IMG/VR virus record: IMGVR_UViG_3300023174_000075 | Coordinates: 60,428 to 124,427 of that record | Source: a virus | Length of the DNA: 64,000 nt | Reading direction: 5' to 3' (one strand) | Shown: piece by piece, positions 18,702-24,940 of the stretch | Layout of the letters: each line of letters starts with the position of its first letter | Position numbering within the stretch: position 1 is the first letter of the stretch | The notes under the pieces: model-generated | Database searches by the model: none | Seen by the model: only the letters and a program-made list of their open reading frames with translations | Told to the model about the DNA's origin: nothing | Program-made: the position numbers and the translations under genes

Positions 18702-18727
18702 TGTGAAGATACGATTTGTGTTGTGTC
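18702..18727 (-). promoter_or_regulatory. Class A promoter (weak upstream box)
   Basis: TATCTTCACATTAACC with a degenerate upstream box (GACACAAC) at the standard 16-base offset. It decides the start of the 84-aa gene. Confidence 0.5.
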
Positions 18728-18737
18728 ATGCCCCGTT

Positions 18738-19001
18738 TTATTTATTGTATTGCTTCATTTGCTCTTCAGCGAACGCATCAATTAATTCAGCGTCTTCTCT
18801 TATCTGATCCGATGCCCAATTTACTGTACATGTATCATGATTCGAACGGCTATAATCGATACAGTCGTAAGCATCTTCCATGTCCGGTTTACTGAATGTA
18901 ACGTACGATCCATCGTTATCATCACTTACTTGATAACCTAACGATTCAGCGTATTGGTAAACTGCTTTGTTAATTGCGCTTTTAATTTCTTTCTTAGTCA
19001 T
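18738..19001 (-). CDS. Small acidic protein (87 aa)
   Basis: Helical N-terminus (KKEIKSAINKAVYQYAESLG) followed by an acidic region. No motif recognised. Typical early-region gene with a class A promoter directly upstream. Confidence 0.55.
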   Translation of the reverse strand: MTKKEIKSAINKAVYQYAESLGYQVSDDNDGSYVTFSKPDMEDAYDCIDYSRSNHDTCTVNWASDQIREDAELIDAFAEEQMKQYNK

Positions 19002-19021
19002 AATTTTAATTATTTGGTTAA

Positions 19022-19047
19022 CGTGAAGATATAAATGGGGCTCTGCC
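19022..19047 (-). promoter_or_regulatory. Class A promoter inside a hairpin
   Basis: GGCAGAGC and TATCTTCACGTTAACC boxes with starts 16 bases apart. The GGCA forms the loop of the GC-rich hairpin at 19037-19054. Confidence 0.6.
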
Positions 19048-19054
19048 GAGCCCC
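19037..19054 (-). terminator. GC-rich hairpin fused to class A promoter
   Basis: Perfect 7-bp stem GGGGCTC-GGCA-GAGCCCC, about 30 bases after the 29-codon ORF; followed by ATTTAT on the coding strand. It could terminate upstream transcripts while its loop is the promoter's upstream box. Confidence 0.55.
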
Positions 19055-19085
19055 GTTTTGTTTAATCAATATGTTATTTTATGTT

Positions 19086-19175
19086 TTAGAAGTTCGAAGG
19101 TAATACTACATACCCGTTTTTAGTGCTAAATACATTTGTGTAGATCTTAAACTTCATTAATCTTAAATACTTCAT
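19086..19175 (-). CDS. Possible micro-protein (29 aa)
   Basis: ATG at 19173-19175 to TAA at 19086; sequence MKYLRLMKFKIYTNVFSTKN then nine more residues. It is supported only by a well-formed class A promoter 24 bases upstream and a hairpin downstream. Basic, no motif. It may instead be a decayed gene. Confidence 0.35.
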   Translation of the reverse strand: MKYLRLMKFKIYTNVFSTKNGYVVLPSNF

Positions 19176-19198
19176 AATTATTGTTTTTATTTGGTTAA

Positions 19199-19224
19199 CG
19201 TGAATATACGTGTTGTGTTTTACC
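19199..19224 (-). promoter_or_regulatory. Class A promoter
   Basis: GGTAAAAC and TATATTCACGTTAACC boxes at the 16-base offset, upstream of the 29-codon ORF. Confidence 0.5.
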
Positions 19225-19422
19225 TTACCCAATTATTTCAAACTGATCAACATCCCAGATCATTCCTAATGTACGTCCATTATCCCATTTAACATTAATC
19301 ACATCTGCCCCTACATTATAAACTGTACCTTCAGCTCCTGATTCTATTGGGTTGGCATCCTCAAACATCTCTATCAGTTTTACTCGTTTGCCTATTAAGT
19401 CATAAATTGTTAAATCACTCAT
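19225..19422 (-). CDS. DUF4314-like protein (65 aa)
   Basis: Start placed at MSDLTIYDLIGKRV because the class A promoter overlaps the longer frame. GKRVKLIEMFEDANPIESGA then GTVYNV and VKWDNGRTLGM match the pattern of DUF4314, a small beta-barrel of phages and mobile elements with G-x-R-V-x-L...G-x-x-G-T-V...W-D-N-G-R-x-L. Function of the family is not known to me. Confidence 0.65.
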   Translation of the reverse strand: MSDLTIYDLIGKRVKLIEMFEDANPIESGAEGTVYNVGADVINVKWDNGRTLGMIWDVDQFEIIG

Positions 19423-19441
19423 TTTAATTGTTTTGGTTAAC

Positions 19442-19466
19442 ATGAATATACGAAGTGGGTTGTGAC
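19442..19466 (-). promoter_or_regulatory. Class A promoter (weak upstream box)
   Basis: TATATTCATGTTAACC with a degenerate GTCACAAC upstream box at the standard offset. Confidence 0.45.
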
Positions 19467-19479
19467 GAGTAATAAAAGA

Positions 19480-19504
19480 GCCCCTGAGGTAGAAACCACG
19501 GGGC
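19480..19504 (-). terminator. Rho-independent terminator
   Basis: GCCCCGTGGT-TTCT-ACCTCAGGGGC stem followed by TCTTTTATTA on the coding strand, just after the stop at 19524. Confidence 0.65.
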
Positions 19505-19523
19505 GTTCATTAACCATTAAAAA

Positions 19524-19736
19524 TTAAAAGTATGACCGATTTGAAATATTATTGTGTTGATAAAAAGTTCCTTTAGTACCGTACCGGCTCCCAAACTTAA
19601 CCTCCTGTACCCACGTCTGCTCATCTGGACGGTCCTCTGGATAGCTCGATTGGAAGGTGGGAGCGGGGATCATCTCTCCTTTAGCCGGCTCACCGAATAA
19701 TAATGTTATTAGAAATAATTTGATTTGATTTATCAT
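19524..19736 (-). CDS. Small protein with hydrophobic N-terminus (70 aa)
   Basis: I choose the internal ATG (MINQIKLFLITLLFGEPAKG) because the longer frame runs into the terminator/promoter region. Residues 5-15 are hydrophobic, but too short for a confident membrane helix; the remainder is soluble and aromatic-rich. Own terminators on both sides. Function unknown. Confidence 0.45.
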   Translation of the reverse strand: MINQIKLFLITLLFGEPAKGEMIPAPTFQSSYPEDRPDEQTWVQEVKFGSRYGTKGTFYQHNNISNRSYF

Positions 19737-19770
19737 AATAATAATTTTAATGAGTATAATGGTAAAAATA

Positions 19771-19806
19771 GGGCTCTGCTGGGAATAACCCTCTAACACA
19801 GAGCCC
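19771..19806 (-). terminator. Rho-independent terminator
   Basis: GGGCTCTG ... CAGAGCCC stem followed by TATTTTTACC on the coding strand, 15 bases after the stop of the AT-hook gene at 19821. Confidence 0.65.
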
Positions 19807-19820
19807 ACATAAAATAGACC

Positions 19821-20135
19821 TTATGCAGCTACGGCTGCGGCCTCGGGTTTAGTGCTGGTACCCTTTGGGCGACCAACTTTAATTGCTACTCCTGCTGCTG
19901 CGCGTGCAGCCTGAGCGCTTAGACGAGCCTGACGCTTACTATCCGGATTAGCCGGTCTACCTCGTTCTACGGTTCCACCCGCTGCAATACGTGCATCGCG
20001 GGCAGCGAGTTTAGCTTGACGAGCTGATGTTCCCACTATTGGGCGTCCACGCTTACCTGCTGTTTTAACTGTTTCTACTGTTGTTGCTTTTGTCTCCTTT
20101 GTAGCTGGAGTAGCTTTAGCATTTGTTTTAGACAT
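19821..20135 (-). CDS. AT-hook protein, three GRP motifs (104 aa)
   Basis: Lys/Ala/Thr-rich with three AT-hook cores: AGKRGRPIVG (~residue 26), VERGRPANPD (~55) and IKVGRPKGTS (~85), separated by Arg/Ala-rich helices (RQAKLAARDARIAAGG). AT-hooks insert the GRP tripeptide in the minor groove of A/T-rich DNA, which suits a ~30% GC genome; a nucleoid-binding or regulatory role is likely. The gene itself is unusually GC-rich (many Ala/Arg codons). A second AT-hook gene lies 260 bases upstream. Confidence 0.75.
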   Translation of the reverse strand: MSKTNAKATPATKETKATTVETVKTAGKRGRPIVGTSARQAKLAARDARIAAGGTVERGRPANPDSKRQARLSAQAARAAAGVAIKVGRPKGTSTKPEAAAVAA

Positions 20136-20170
20136 AACCTTTGTTTTTTGTTTTAATTAATAATTGTATA

Positions 20171-20197
20171 ACGTGAATGTAGTGAAAAAACTGTGCC
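20171..20197 (-). promoter_or_regulatory. Class A promoter, duplicated leader
   Basis: GGCACAGT and TACATTCACGTT boxes. The leader TATACAATTATTAATTAA after it is the same as the leader at 24.34 kb. Confidence 0.6.
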
Positions 20198-20352
20198 TAA
20201 AACACGATGTAATTAATTGCTTCTTCTCCTATACCAACACCATCCTTAGTAATCTCATAATTCGGATCCATACCTGAAACCATGATGTGGGCGATTAAAT
20301 CACCTAATGTTGTAAACTCAGCACCGTAATAAGAACATTTTAAACTATACAT
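20197..20352 (-). CDS. Small protein (51 aa)
   Basis: Start placed at MYSLKCSYYGAEF because the promoter at 20373-20398 occupies the longer frame. Acidic C-terminus (GVGIGEEAINYIVF). TLGDLIAHIMVSG is helical. No family recognised. Confidence 0.5.
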   Translation of the reverse strand: MYSLKCSYYGAEFTTLGDLIAHIMVSGMDPNYEITKDGVGIGEEAINYIVF

Positions 20353-20372
20353 AATTTTATTTTTTTGGTTAA

Positions 20373-20398
20373 CGTGAATATACAACACAAACAGTGCC
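20373..20398 (-). promoter_or_regulatory. Class A promoter
   Basis: GGCACTGT and TATATTCACGTTAACC at the 16-base offset. The upstream box overlaps the stop codon of the AT-hook gene ending at 20398. Confidence 0.6.
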
Positions 20399-21048
20399 TA
20401 GCCGCATTTTGGTCTACCACGCTTACCACCTGATCTAGCTGATCGAGCAACCGTCTCTCTGGCCCTAGCATCTATCGTGGCTTGGTCCAGTGGACGTCTA
20501 CCGCGCTTACCACCTGTAGGTGCTTTCGGTGTCTTTGGTGTCGACACCGTACTCTTCGGACGCCCACGCTTACCGCCGGACTTCTCCGCTCGCGTCACTT
20601 TATCCGTCTCACGTTGCGCTTTAAGTGCTGGGTCCATCGCCGGACGTCCCCTACGAGCACCCTCCACGCGCGCGGCCTTAACCTTCTCATCACGCTCAAT
20701 ACTCCTCACACGAGCCTTCTCATCGCGTTCCTCCTTACGCTCCATCAGATCGAGTGCTTGACGGTGCTTGACAACCGCTGGGTGAACGATTACTTGATCC
20801 AGCTCATAATATCTGCGGCTGCCGCCCTCAGCCGATATCTCAAAACCACCGTTTGGAAAAAAACGACTCTCACCTGGTTCATGACGCTTGATCATTTCAA
20901 AACGTCCACCGCGCTCAAAAAAGAACGGTGCTGGTAATACCCTCACTCCGGACTCGTACGCCTGGAGTACTGGATCGATGTCTGTATAAAAAGGTATGGT
21001 ACCAATCTTATGACCACCCACTATAAAATCCCGTTCTGCTAATTGCAT
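20398..21048 (-). CDS. AT-hook protein with N-terminal domain (216 aa)
   Basis: Start placed at MQLAERDFIVGGHKI (21046-21048), downstream of the class A promoter. The N-terminal ~95 residues form an uncharacterised domain (DPVLQAYESGVRVLPAPFFF). The C-terminal half is a highly basic run with AT-hook cores ARRGRPAMD, GGKRGRPKST, GGKRGRRPLD and a terminal GGKRGRPKCG. GC content and codon use differ from the rest of the window. DNA binding is well supported; whether it compacts phage DNA, blocks nucleases or regulates transcription is not visible. Related to the 104-aa AT-hook gene by motif. Confidence 0.75.
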   Translation of the reverse strand: MQLAERDFIVGGHKIGTIPFYTDIDPVLQAYESGVRVLPAPFFFERGGRFEMIKRHEPGESRFFPNGGFEISAEGGSRRYYELDQVIVHPAVVKHRQALDLMERKEERDEKARVRSIERDEKVKAARVEGARRGRPAMDPALKAQRETDKVTRAEKSGGKRGRPKSTVSTPKTPKAPTGGKRGRRPLDQATIDARARETVARSARSGGKRGRPKCG

Positions 21049-21067
21049 ATAATATGTTTTGGTTGAT

Positions 21068-21092
21068 ATGAAGATACGAATGGGGCTGTGCC
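21068..21092 (-). promoter_or_regulatory. Class A promoter inside a hairpin
   Basis: GGCACAGC and TATCTTCATATCAACC boxes at the standard offset. It decides the start of the AT-hook gene. Confidence 0.55.
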
Positions 21093-21105
21093 TAAGCACA
21101 CCCCC
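21082..21105 (-). terminator. GC-rich hairpin fused to class A promoter
   Basis: GGGGGTGTGC-TTAG-GCACAGCCCC stem on the coding strand; the right arm contains the GGCACAG promoter box. Follows the gene ending at 21133. Confidence 0.5.
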
Positions 21106-21132
21106 GATTCATCATTAACCAAAAAACTATCT

Positions 21133-21372
21133 TTATTCGTCGCCGTATCCAATTGGGTTCACTGGAACGAAGTGCGACGCAAATTTCTTCTTACTAACGG
21201 CTTTACCGTAACCTCTTCTATTGATTGAATGCATGTAATAAAAATCCCTCCACTCACTCATCATGTAGTAACGCTGTCCACGACGTACCCTACTACCCAT
21301 ATGATCAGTAAATCCAATATAACATTCGTACGTAACACCTGATTGTGCTTTAATAACAAAATTTTTACTCAT
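21133..21372 (-). CDS. Small protein, aromatic/basic (79 aa)
   Basis: MSKNFVIKAQSGVTYECYIG start, then an Arg/Tyr-rich centre (RRGQRYYMMSEWRDFYYMHS). No motif recognised. Class A promoter upstream. Confidence 0.5.
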   Translation of the reverse strand: MSKNFVIKAQSGVTYECYIGFTDHMGSRVRRGQRYYMMSEWRDFYYMHSINRRGYGKAVSKKKFASHFVPVNPIGYGDE

Positions 21373-21391
21373 TTTAATTGTTTTTGGTTAA

Positions 21392-21416
21392 CATAAATTT
21401 AATACAATTGTTGTGC
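21392..21416 (-). promoter_or_regulatory. Class A promoter
   Basis: GGCACAAC and TAAATTTATGTTAACC boxes, 16-base offset, before the 79-aa gene. Confidence 0.5.
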
Positions 21417-21425
21417 CAAATAAAA

Positions 21426-21641
21426 TTAATCTTTAAATAAATCTTTCAAACTACCTTTTATTTTACCTGCAACAATAGTAATGGCTAGTGCTATAAAAAA
21501 CGCTTTCACTATCACCCATAAAAAACCAAATATTGTATTTCTCAGTAAAAAAGCTACAACACAAAAAACTACAAACAAAATTAAATAAACAATTGATATT
21601 GGATCAACTGGATCTATTGGTGTGTCTAAGTATAAAAACAT
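21426..21641 (-). CDS. Small membrane protein (71 aa)
   Basis: Two adjacent hydrophobic segments (SIVYLILFVVFCVVAFLL, ~16-33; TIFGFLWVIVKAFFIALAIT, ~36-55) and a short charged C-terminus. No family recognised. Class A promoter upstream, so probably an early membrane protein. Confidence 0.55.
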   Translation of the reverse strand: MFLYLDTPIDPVDPISIVYLILFVVFCVVAFLLRNTIFGFLWVIVKAFFIALAITIVAGKIKGSLKDLFKD

Positions 21642-21661
21642 AACTAATTGTTTTTGGTTGA

Positions 21662-21687
21662 CGTAAATATAACAACAAAACTTTGCC
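21662..21687 (-). promoter_or_regulatory. Class A promoter
   Basis: GGCAAAGT and TATATTTACGTCAACC at the standard offset, before the 71-aa membrane protein. Confidence 0.55.
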
Positions 21688-21689
21688 CA

Positions 21690-21893
21690 ACAAATCGTAT
21701 ATACTTTTTGTAGTAAAAAATAGGTGTGGTTGGGTACAATGAAAGTGGATTGAACACATCATCACATGTCACCCACTCATAACCCGTTCCACATACAATA
21801 CACGTTATGCTCCGACCTAATCAATAAAAAAAGAACTACAATTACACATTACTCTTGTTTGTCACACATTATGTTACAAAAACGTGTGAAAAA
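21690..21893 (-). other. Gene-free stretch with a hairpin
   Basis: No ORF over 10 codons on the coding strand. Holds a 6-bp hairpin TCACAC...GTGTGA (21862-21889). It could be a long leader of the downstream gene, a small RNA, or decayed sequence; I cannot tell. Confidence 0.35.
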
Positions 21894-21923
21894 AACGCGT
21901 TATCTGTTGCGTAAAAGCGCGTT
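21894..21923 (-). terminator. Rho-independent terminator
   Basis: AACGCG...CGCGTT stem (17-base loop region) followed by TTTTTT on the coding strand, nine bases after the stop of the 51-aa gene. Confidence 0.6.
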
Positions 21924-21931
21924 ACTTCGCA

Positions 21932-22087
21932 TTACTCTTCTATCGCAATCAACACTACGCTTGTAAAAAACGCCAAATAAACCGATGCCTTCATCCACCA
22001 CTCAGCCTCACCTACACACATACCCCAATATATTATCCCCCATATACCTGTCGTTGCTATTAATTTTAGCCATTTCTTCTTATTCAT
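21932..22087 (-). CDS. Small two-helix membrane protein (51 aa)
   Basis: ATG at 22085-22087 to TAA at 21932. Two hydrophobic segments (LIATTGIWGIIYWGMCVG, ~9-26; ASVYLAFFTSVVLIAI, ~34-49) around a Trp-rich turn (EAEWWM). Basic N-terminus MNKKKW. Followed by its own terminator. Function unknown; size fits small holin-like or antiholin proteins. Confidence 0.5.
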   Translation of the reverse strand: MNKKKWLKLIATTGIWGIIYWGMCVGEAEWWMKASVYLAFFTSVVLIAIEE

Positions 22088-22098
22088 ATATCTATTAT

Positions 22099-22467
22099 TT
22101 ATATTTTATTTTTACCGAACACATTATGATCCTGTGCCTCGTCGTTCGCTGAGTTATTATTATTCTGAGTATCTATTACCCTATATTCCCCATTCACTAT
22201 CCTATCATCTTCTGTAAATCCTGCTCCGTCATATTCAGGTTCATCACTATCCACATTCCATTCATCCACTGTTACATCAAACCCCCATTCATCATCTTCC
22301 TCACTTATTTTATTCAGTTCATATTCATCAATAATTTCCCTACATATACCAACTAAGCGATCTCTATATCCTTTTTCTCTACCATCTAATCTATCATTCA
22401 TAGCGTCTAAACAATCAAGTAAATCACGGTATGTGTTTTCGAATCTGCAGTAAGACATGTTTGCCAT
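22099..22467 (-). CDS. Conserved small phage protein (122 aa)
   Basis: Begins MANMSYCRFENTYRDLLDCL, an opening I recognise from uncharacterised proteins of Bacteroidetes phages and prophages. The C-terminal half is strongly acidic (ISEEDDEWGFDVTVDEWNVD). DNA-mimic or protein-binding behaviour is possible from charge alone. Confidence 0.6.
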   Translation of the reverse strand: MANMSYCRFENTYRDLLDCLDAMNDRLDGREKGYRDRLVGICREIIDEYELNKISEEDDEWGFDVTVDEWNVDSDEPEYDGAGFTEDDRIVNGEYRVIDTQNNNNSANDEAQDHNVFGKNKI

Positions 22468-22505
22468 TTTTATGTTTGTTTAATTGGTTAAATAATTTAT
22501 TATGT

Positions 22506-22531
22506 AGTGAATATACGACTATTACTTTGCC
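22506..22531 (-). promoter_or_regulatory. Class A promoter
   Basis: GGCAAAGT and TATATTCACTAC boxes at the standard offset; lies between the 99-aa gene stop at 22535 and the 122-aa gene. Confidence 0.6.
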
Positions 22532-22534
22532 AAT

Positions 22535-22834
22535 CTAGCGTTCATATGCTTCATATATCTCTCTCTTAGCCTGTTCTGTTATTGCTTTACTCATTCCACC
22601 TATATGAAACTCAATTATTTCATGTTCATGTAGTATTCTATATTCTTTCCAACTATACACAGTGAACACATTACCATCACTTGTCTCCATTTCCCACTCA
22701 TAATTAACCTTATCCATACCTGTATTATCAACACATACTGGTTCTCCTAATAACTTATTTAATGTGTGAATTGTAGTACCGATTGTTGTGTCGTGAAATG
22801 ATGTACCGCCTGTTGATTTGTTTGTTTTACGCAT
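22535..22834 (-). CDS. Hypothetical protein (99 aa)
   Basis: Acidic, alpha/beta (VNYEWEMETSDGNVFTVYSW, residues ~44-63). IHTLNKLLGEPVCVDNTG near residue 23 resembles a helix-strand start of small phage regulators, but I recognise no family. Class A promoter upstream. Confidence 0.5.
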   Translation of the reverse strand: MRKTNKSTGGTSFHDTTIGTTIHTLNKLLGEPVCVDNTGMDKVNYEWEMETSDGNVFTVYSWKEYRILHEHEIIEFHIGGMSKAITEQAKREIYEAYER

Positions 22835-22853
22835 GTTTTAATTTTTTGGTTAA

Positions 22854-22879
22854 TGTGAATATATGAACACTACTCTGCC
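22854..22879 (-). promoter_or_regulatory. Class A promoter
   Basis: GGCAGAGT and TATATTCACATTAACC at the standard offset. The upstream box overlaps the last codons (VAE stop) of the 66-aa gene. Confidence 0.6.
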
Positions 22880-23070
22880 ACTTCAATCTCTACTGATTCA
22901 AGTATTTCTACAGCAACAAATTTGCCGTTATTTGCTACAATCCCATCGTATATAGCTTTTGCTTTATTCCGATCAAATTCTAAGCTATTAGTAACAAATT
23001 TACCATCAACTTGGGTAAAATAGGTTGTTAAGCGATTTGCGTTTATTTCTTTAACGAATTCAATTTTCAT
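22870..23070 (-). CDS. Small protein (66 aa)
   Basis: MKIEFVKEINANRLTTYFTQ start with a beta-rich body and LEFDRNKAKAIYDGIVANNG helix. Ends EVAE, whose codons form the promoter box of the next gene. No family recognised. Confidence 0.5.
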   Translation of the reverse strand: MKIEFVKEINANRLTTYFTQVDGKFVTNSLEFDRNKAKAIYDGIVANNGKFVAVEILESVEIEVAE

Positions 23071-23091
23071 AATTATTTATTTTTTGGTTAA

Positions 23092-23117
23092 CGTAAATTT
23101 ACGATTATTACTTTACC
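23092..23117 (-). promoter_or_regulatory. Class A promoter
   Basis: GGTAAAGT and TAAATTTACGTTAACC boxes. The upstream box overlaps the end of the 89-aa gene (EVK stop). Confidence 0.55.
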
Positions 23118-23377
23118 TCTTTCACTCTAAATGGAGCTGGTTTTTTCCATACTTTCCCCATTTCATCATAGGTAGTATATGTTGACTCATGTGTATTCTT
23201 ATTATAATACGGCTTTTGGTAACATATATTTGAGTATATGATATTTTTCTTATTTAATGAATTCCTCCATATAGCAAGTACTTCCGTTAATGTTTCACAT
23301 TCAACTATTAACTTATCTTTTTTGTTAATTGAATCGTTAATACGTGTCATTACTGCGTAGAATCTCTTATTTTTCAT
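23108..23377 (-). CDS. Small basic protein (89 aa)
   Basis: Lys- and Tyr-rich (KNIIYSNICYQKPYYNKNTH, residues ~43-62). IVECETLTEVLAIWRNSLNK is a helix. No motif recognised. Confidence 0.5.
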   Translation of the reverse strand: MKNKRFYAVMTRINDSINKKDKLIVECETLTEVLAIWRNSLNKKNIIYSNICYQKPYYNKNTHESTYTTYDEMGKVWKKPAPFRVKEVK

Positions 23378-23395
23378 GTTTGTATTTTTGGTTAA

Positions 23396-23421
23396 CGTGA
23401 ATATACGATCATTACTTTGCC
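23396..23421 (-). promoter_or_regulatory. Class A promoter (best consensus copy)
   Basis: TTGGCAAAGT then TATATTCACGTTAACC, starts of GGCA and TATA 16 bases apart. The upstream box is the LAK-stop coding sequence of the 91-aa gene. Confidence 0.65.
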
Positions 23422-23687
23422 AATGTTACTAAAGCAATTGGTACATTAAGTGAATTACCATATTGGCTTCTAACTGTGGCTCGTTTGCGTCTGATTTCTG
23501 TAATGGTGAATATTACTCCTTGTGTTCTGGTATGATTGACTGTTACTTTGGAGCCGACCTTAATTTGGTCCTTAATATCTTCAATTTTTTCGTTTTGCCT
23601 ACCCCTAAGAATACCAACAATCATATTGTTCATTGCTCGTAGATCTTCGGTACTCATTGCGGTGTAATCGCTCATTTTTAATTTCAT
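23412..23687 (-). CDS. Small beta-barrel-like protein (91 aa)
   Basis: An N-terminal helix (STEDLRAMNNMIVGILRGRQ, residues ~12-31) then a KOW/Tudor-like small barrel: IKVGSKVTVNHTRTQGVIFT, ITEIRRKRATVRSQYG. This layout is common in phage and host nucleic-acid-binding proteins. Function not known. Ends LAK-stop, overlapping a promoter. Confidence 0.55.
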   Translation of the reverse strand: MKLKMSDYTAMSTEDLRAMNNMIVGILRGRQNEKIEDIKDQIKVGSKVTVNHTRTQGVIFTITEIRRKRATVRSQYGNSLNVPIALVTLAK

Positions 23688-23707
23688 AACTATTAATTTT
23701 TGGTTAA

Positions 23708-23733
23708 CGTGAATTTACGACTTGAGTTTTGCC
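23708..23733 (-). promoter_or_regulatory. Class A promoter
   Basis: GGCAAAAC and TAAATTCACGTTAACC at the standard offset, overlapping the end of the 78-aa gene. Confidence 0.6.
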
Positions 23734-23951
23734 TCCAAGTACATGTCATCAAAATTTTCCCATTTATTATCAACTAATACTAATACTTTATCACCTGTTT
23801 CTTCCTTAGCAATCATTGTAAAACCAAATCCTTCACATATATATGCTACTCCATATCCTGGTGTTAGTTTAGCCCATTCTTCATATACATCAAAGTCACC
23901 ATCAAAGCCCATATCATTTACGTTACAATATTGTTTACTGAAATCTGCCAT
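23715..23951 (-). CDS. Small acidic protein (78 aa)
   Basis: MADFSKQYCNVNDMGFDGDF start; acidic, mixed alpha/beta, with KVLVLVDNKWENFDDMY near the end. No family recognised. Confidence 0.5.
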   Translation of the reverse strand: MADFSKQYCNVNDMGFDGDFDVYEEWAKLTPGYGVAYICEGFGFTMIAKEETGDKVLVLVDNKWENFDDMYLEAKLKS

Positions 23952-23972
23952 AATTATTTTATTTTTGGTTAG

Positions 23973-23998
23973 TGGAAATATACGTAGGAAGCAGTGCC
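23973..23998 (-). promoter_or_regulatory. Class A promoter
   Basis: GGCACTGC and TATATTTCCACTAACC at the standard offset, right after the stop at 24000. Confidence 0.5.
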
Positions 23999-23999
23999 G

Positions 24000-24317
24000 T
24001 TAGGCATCTGCTTTATTATTTTCAATATAATTTTCTAATGCATCCCTAACTGCTGCTTTAATTTTACCTTCATTTAGATCAATACTGTCTAATTCAACTT
24101 CTCTGTAACTCATACTTAATTCATAATCATCTACTATATCTGTTCCTTCACTAGATAATGCTTCTGATATATCTTCACTTAATGTTTTAACCATTTCATC
24201 TGATATTTCAAATGAACCTGATTCTTCAATGTCAGTAATCATTTTAATAACTTGTTCTACTGAATAGAATCCTGGTAATTGTTTTCCTAATAAGTCAATT
24301 GTTTCTTGCTTTGTCAT
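24000..24317 (-). CDS. Small acidic helical protein (105 aa)
   Basis: MTKQETIDLLGKQLPGFYSV opening, then acidic helices (ISEALSSEGTDIVDDYELSM, residues ~50-69). QETIDLLGKQLPGFYSVEQV could be a small DNA- or protein-binding helical unit. No family recognised. Confidence 0.5.
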   Translation of the reverse strand: MTKQETIDLLGKQLPGFYSVEQVIKMITDIEESGSFEISDEMVKTLSEDISEALSSEGTDIVDDYELSMSYREVELDSIDLNEGKIKAAVRDALENYIENNKADA

Positions 24318-24354
24318 GATTTTTTTATTTTTGATTTAATTAATAATTGTATAA

Positions 24355-24380
24355 CGTGAATGTACGAACACTATTTTGCC
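24355..24380 (-). promoter_or_regulatory. Class A promoter, duplicated leader
   Basis: GGCAAAAT and TACATTCACGTT boxes; leader TATACAATTATTAATTAA is repeated at 20.15 kb. Upstream box overlaps the TAK-stop end of the 96-aa gene. Confidence 0.6.
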
Positions 24381-24661
24381 GTCAACATTTCTTTTACCTT
24401 AACAAAATAATCTTCTATTTCCTTAACAAATTCAAGTGCACGGGATTTAGTTTTTGCATATGCAAAGAACTGGCAGTATTCGCTATCGAAATCTATTCCT
24501 TTGCAGTTAATTTTTGCTTGAATAAATTCTTCTACTTCATATGCACCATCAAATTCTTTCATTGTTTCTGATTTGAGTAGTTTACCTGTAATGGTGAATT
24601 GATCATCCCAGTCATATTTTTCGACTGATAATCCAAGTGGTGATTTGTAAATGCTTTGCAT
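24371..24661 (-). CDS. Small protein (96 aa)
   Basis: Starts MQSIYKSPLGLSVEKYDWDD; alpha/beta with a helical C-terminus (KSRALEFVKEIEDYFVKVKE). No family recognised. Ends TAK-stop over a promoter. Confidence 0.5.
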   Translation of the reverse strand: MQSIYKSPLGLSVEKYDWDDQFTITGKLLKSETMKEFDGAYEVEEFIQAKINCKGIDFDSEYCQFFAYAKTKSRALEFVKEIEDYFVKVKEMLTAK

Positions 24662-24681
24662 AACTAATTATTTTTGGTTAA

Positions 24682-24707
24682 TGTGAATATATGAATACTA
24701 CTGTGCC
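24682..24707 (-). promoter_or_regulatory. Class A promoter
   Basis: GGCACAGT and TATATTCACATTAACC boxes; the upstream box overlaps the KAQ-stop end of the 66-aa gene. Confidence 0.6.
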
Positions 24708-24898
24708 TTCCAATCGCCATCTTCATCCATCCATTCAGACCAATCATTGAGAATGGCTTCATCTGTTATACCAACATAATCTTCAAATGAACTATAAGCT
24801 AATATACAATCAATGTAATTATCAATATAACCAATTGGTATATCACCTTCTGCTGTTAATACATCTCTAATGCGTTGTTCTATTTGTTCTTGTGTCAT
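24698..24898 (-). CDS. Small acidic protein (66 aa)
   Basis: MTQEQIEQRIRDVLTAEGDI start, helical and acidic (DYVGITDEAILNDWSEWMDE). No family recognised. Ends KAQ-stop over a promoter. Confidence 0.5.
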   Translation of the reverse strand: MTQEQIEQRIRDVLTAEGDIPIGYIDNYIDCILAYSSFEDYVGITDEAILNDWSEWMDEDGDWKAQ

Positions 24899-24914
24899 AA
24901 TTATTTATTTATGT

Positions 24915-24940
24915 AGTGAATGTAGGAAAGAAGTAGTGCC
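24915..24940 (-). promoter_or_regulatory. Class A promoter
   Basis: GGCACTAC and TACATTCACTAC boxes at the standard offset, directly after the stop of the HNH gene at 24940. Confidence 0.5.

Noticed and set aside
20477-20937. Two long plus-strand reading frames inside the AT-hook gene
   Set aside because: They are mirror frames of a GC-rich, repetitive gene; no promoter or start context on the plus strand, and all other genes are on the minus strand.
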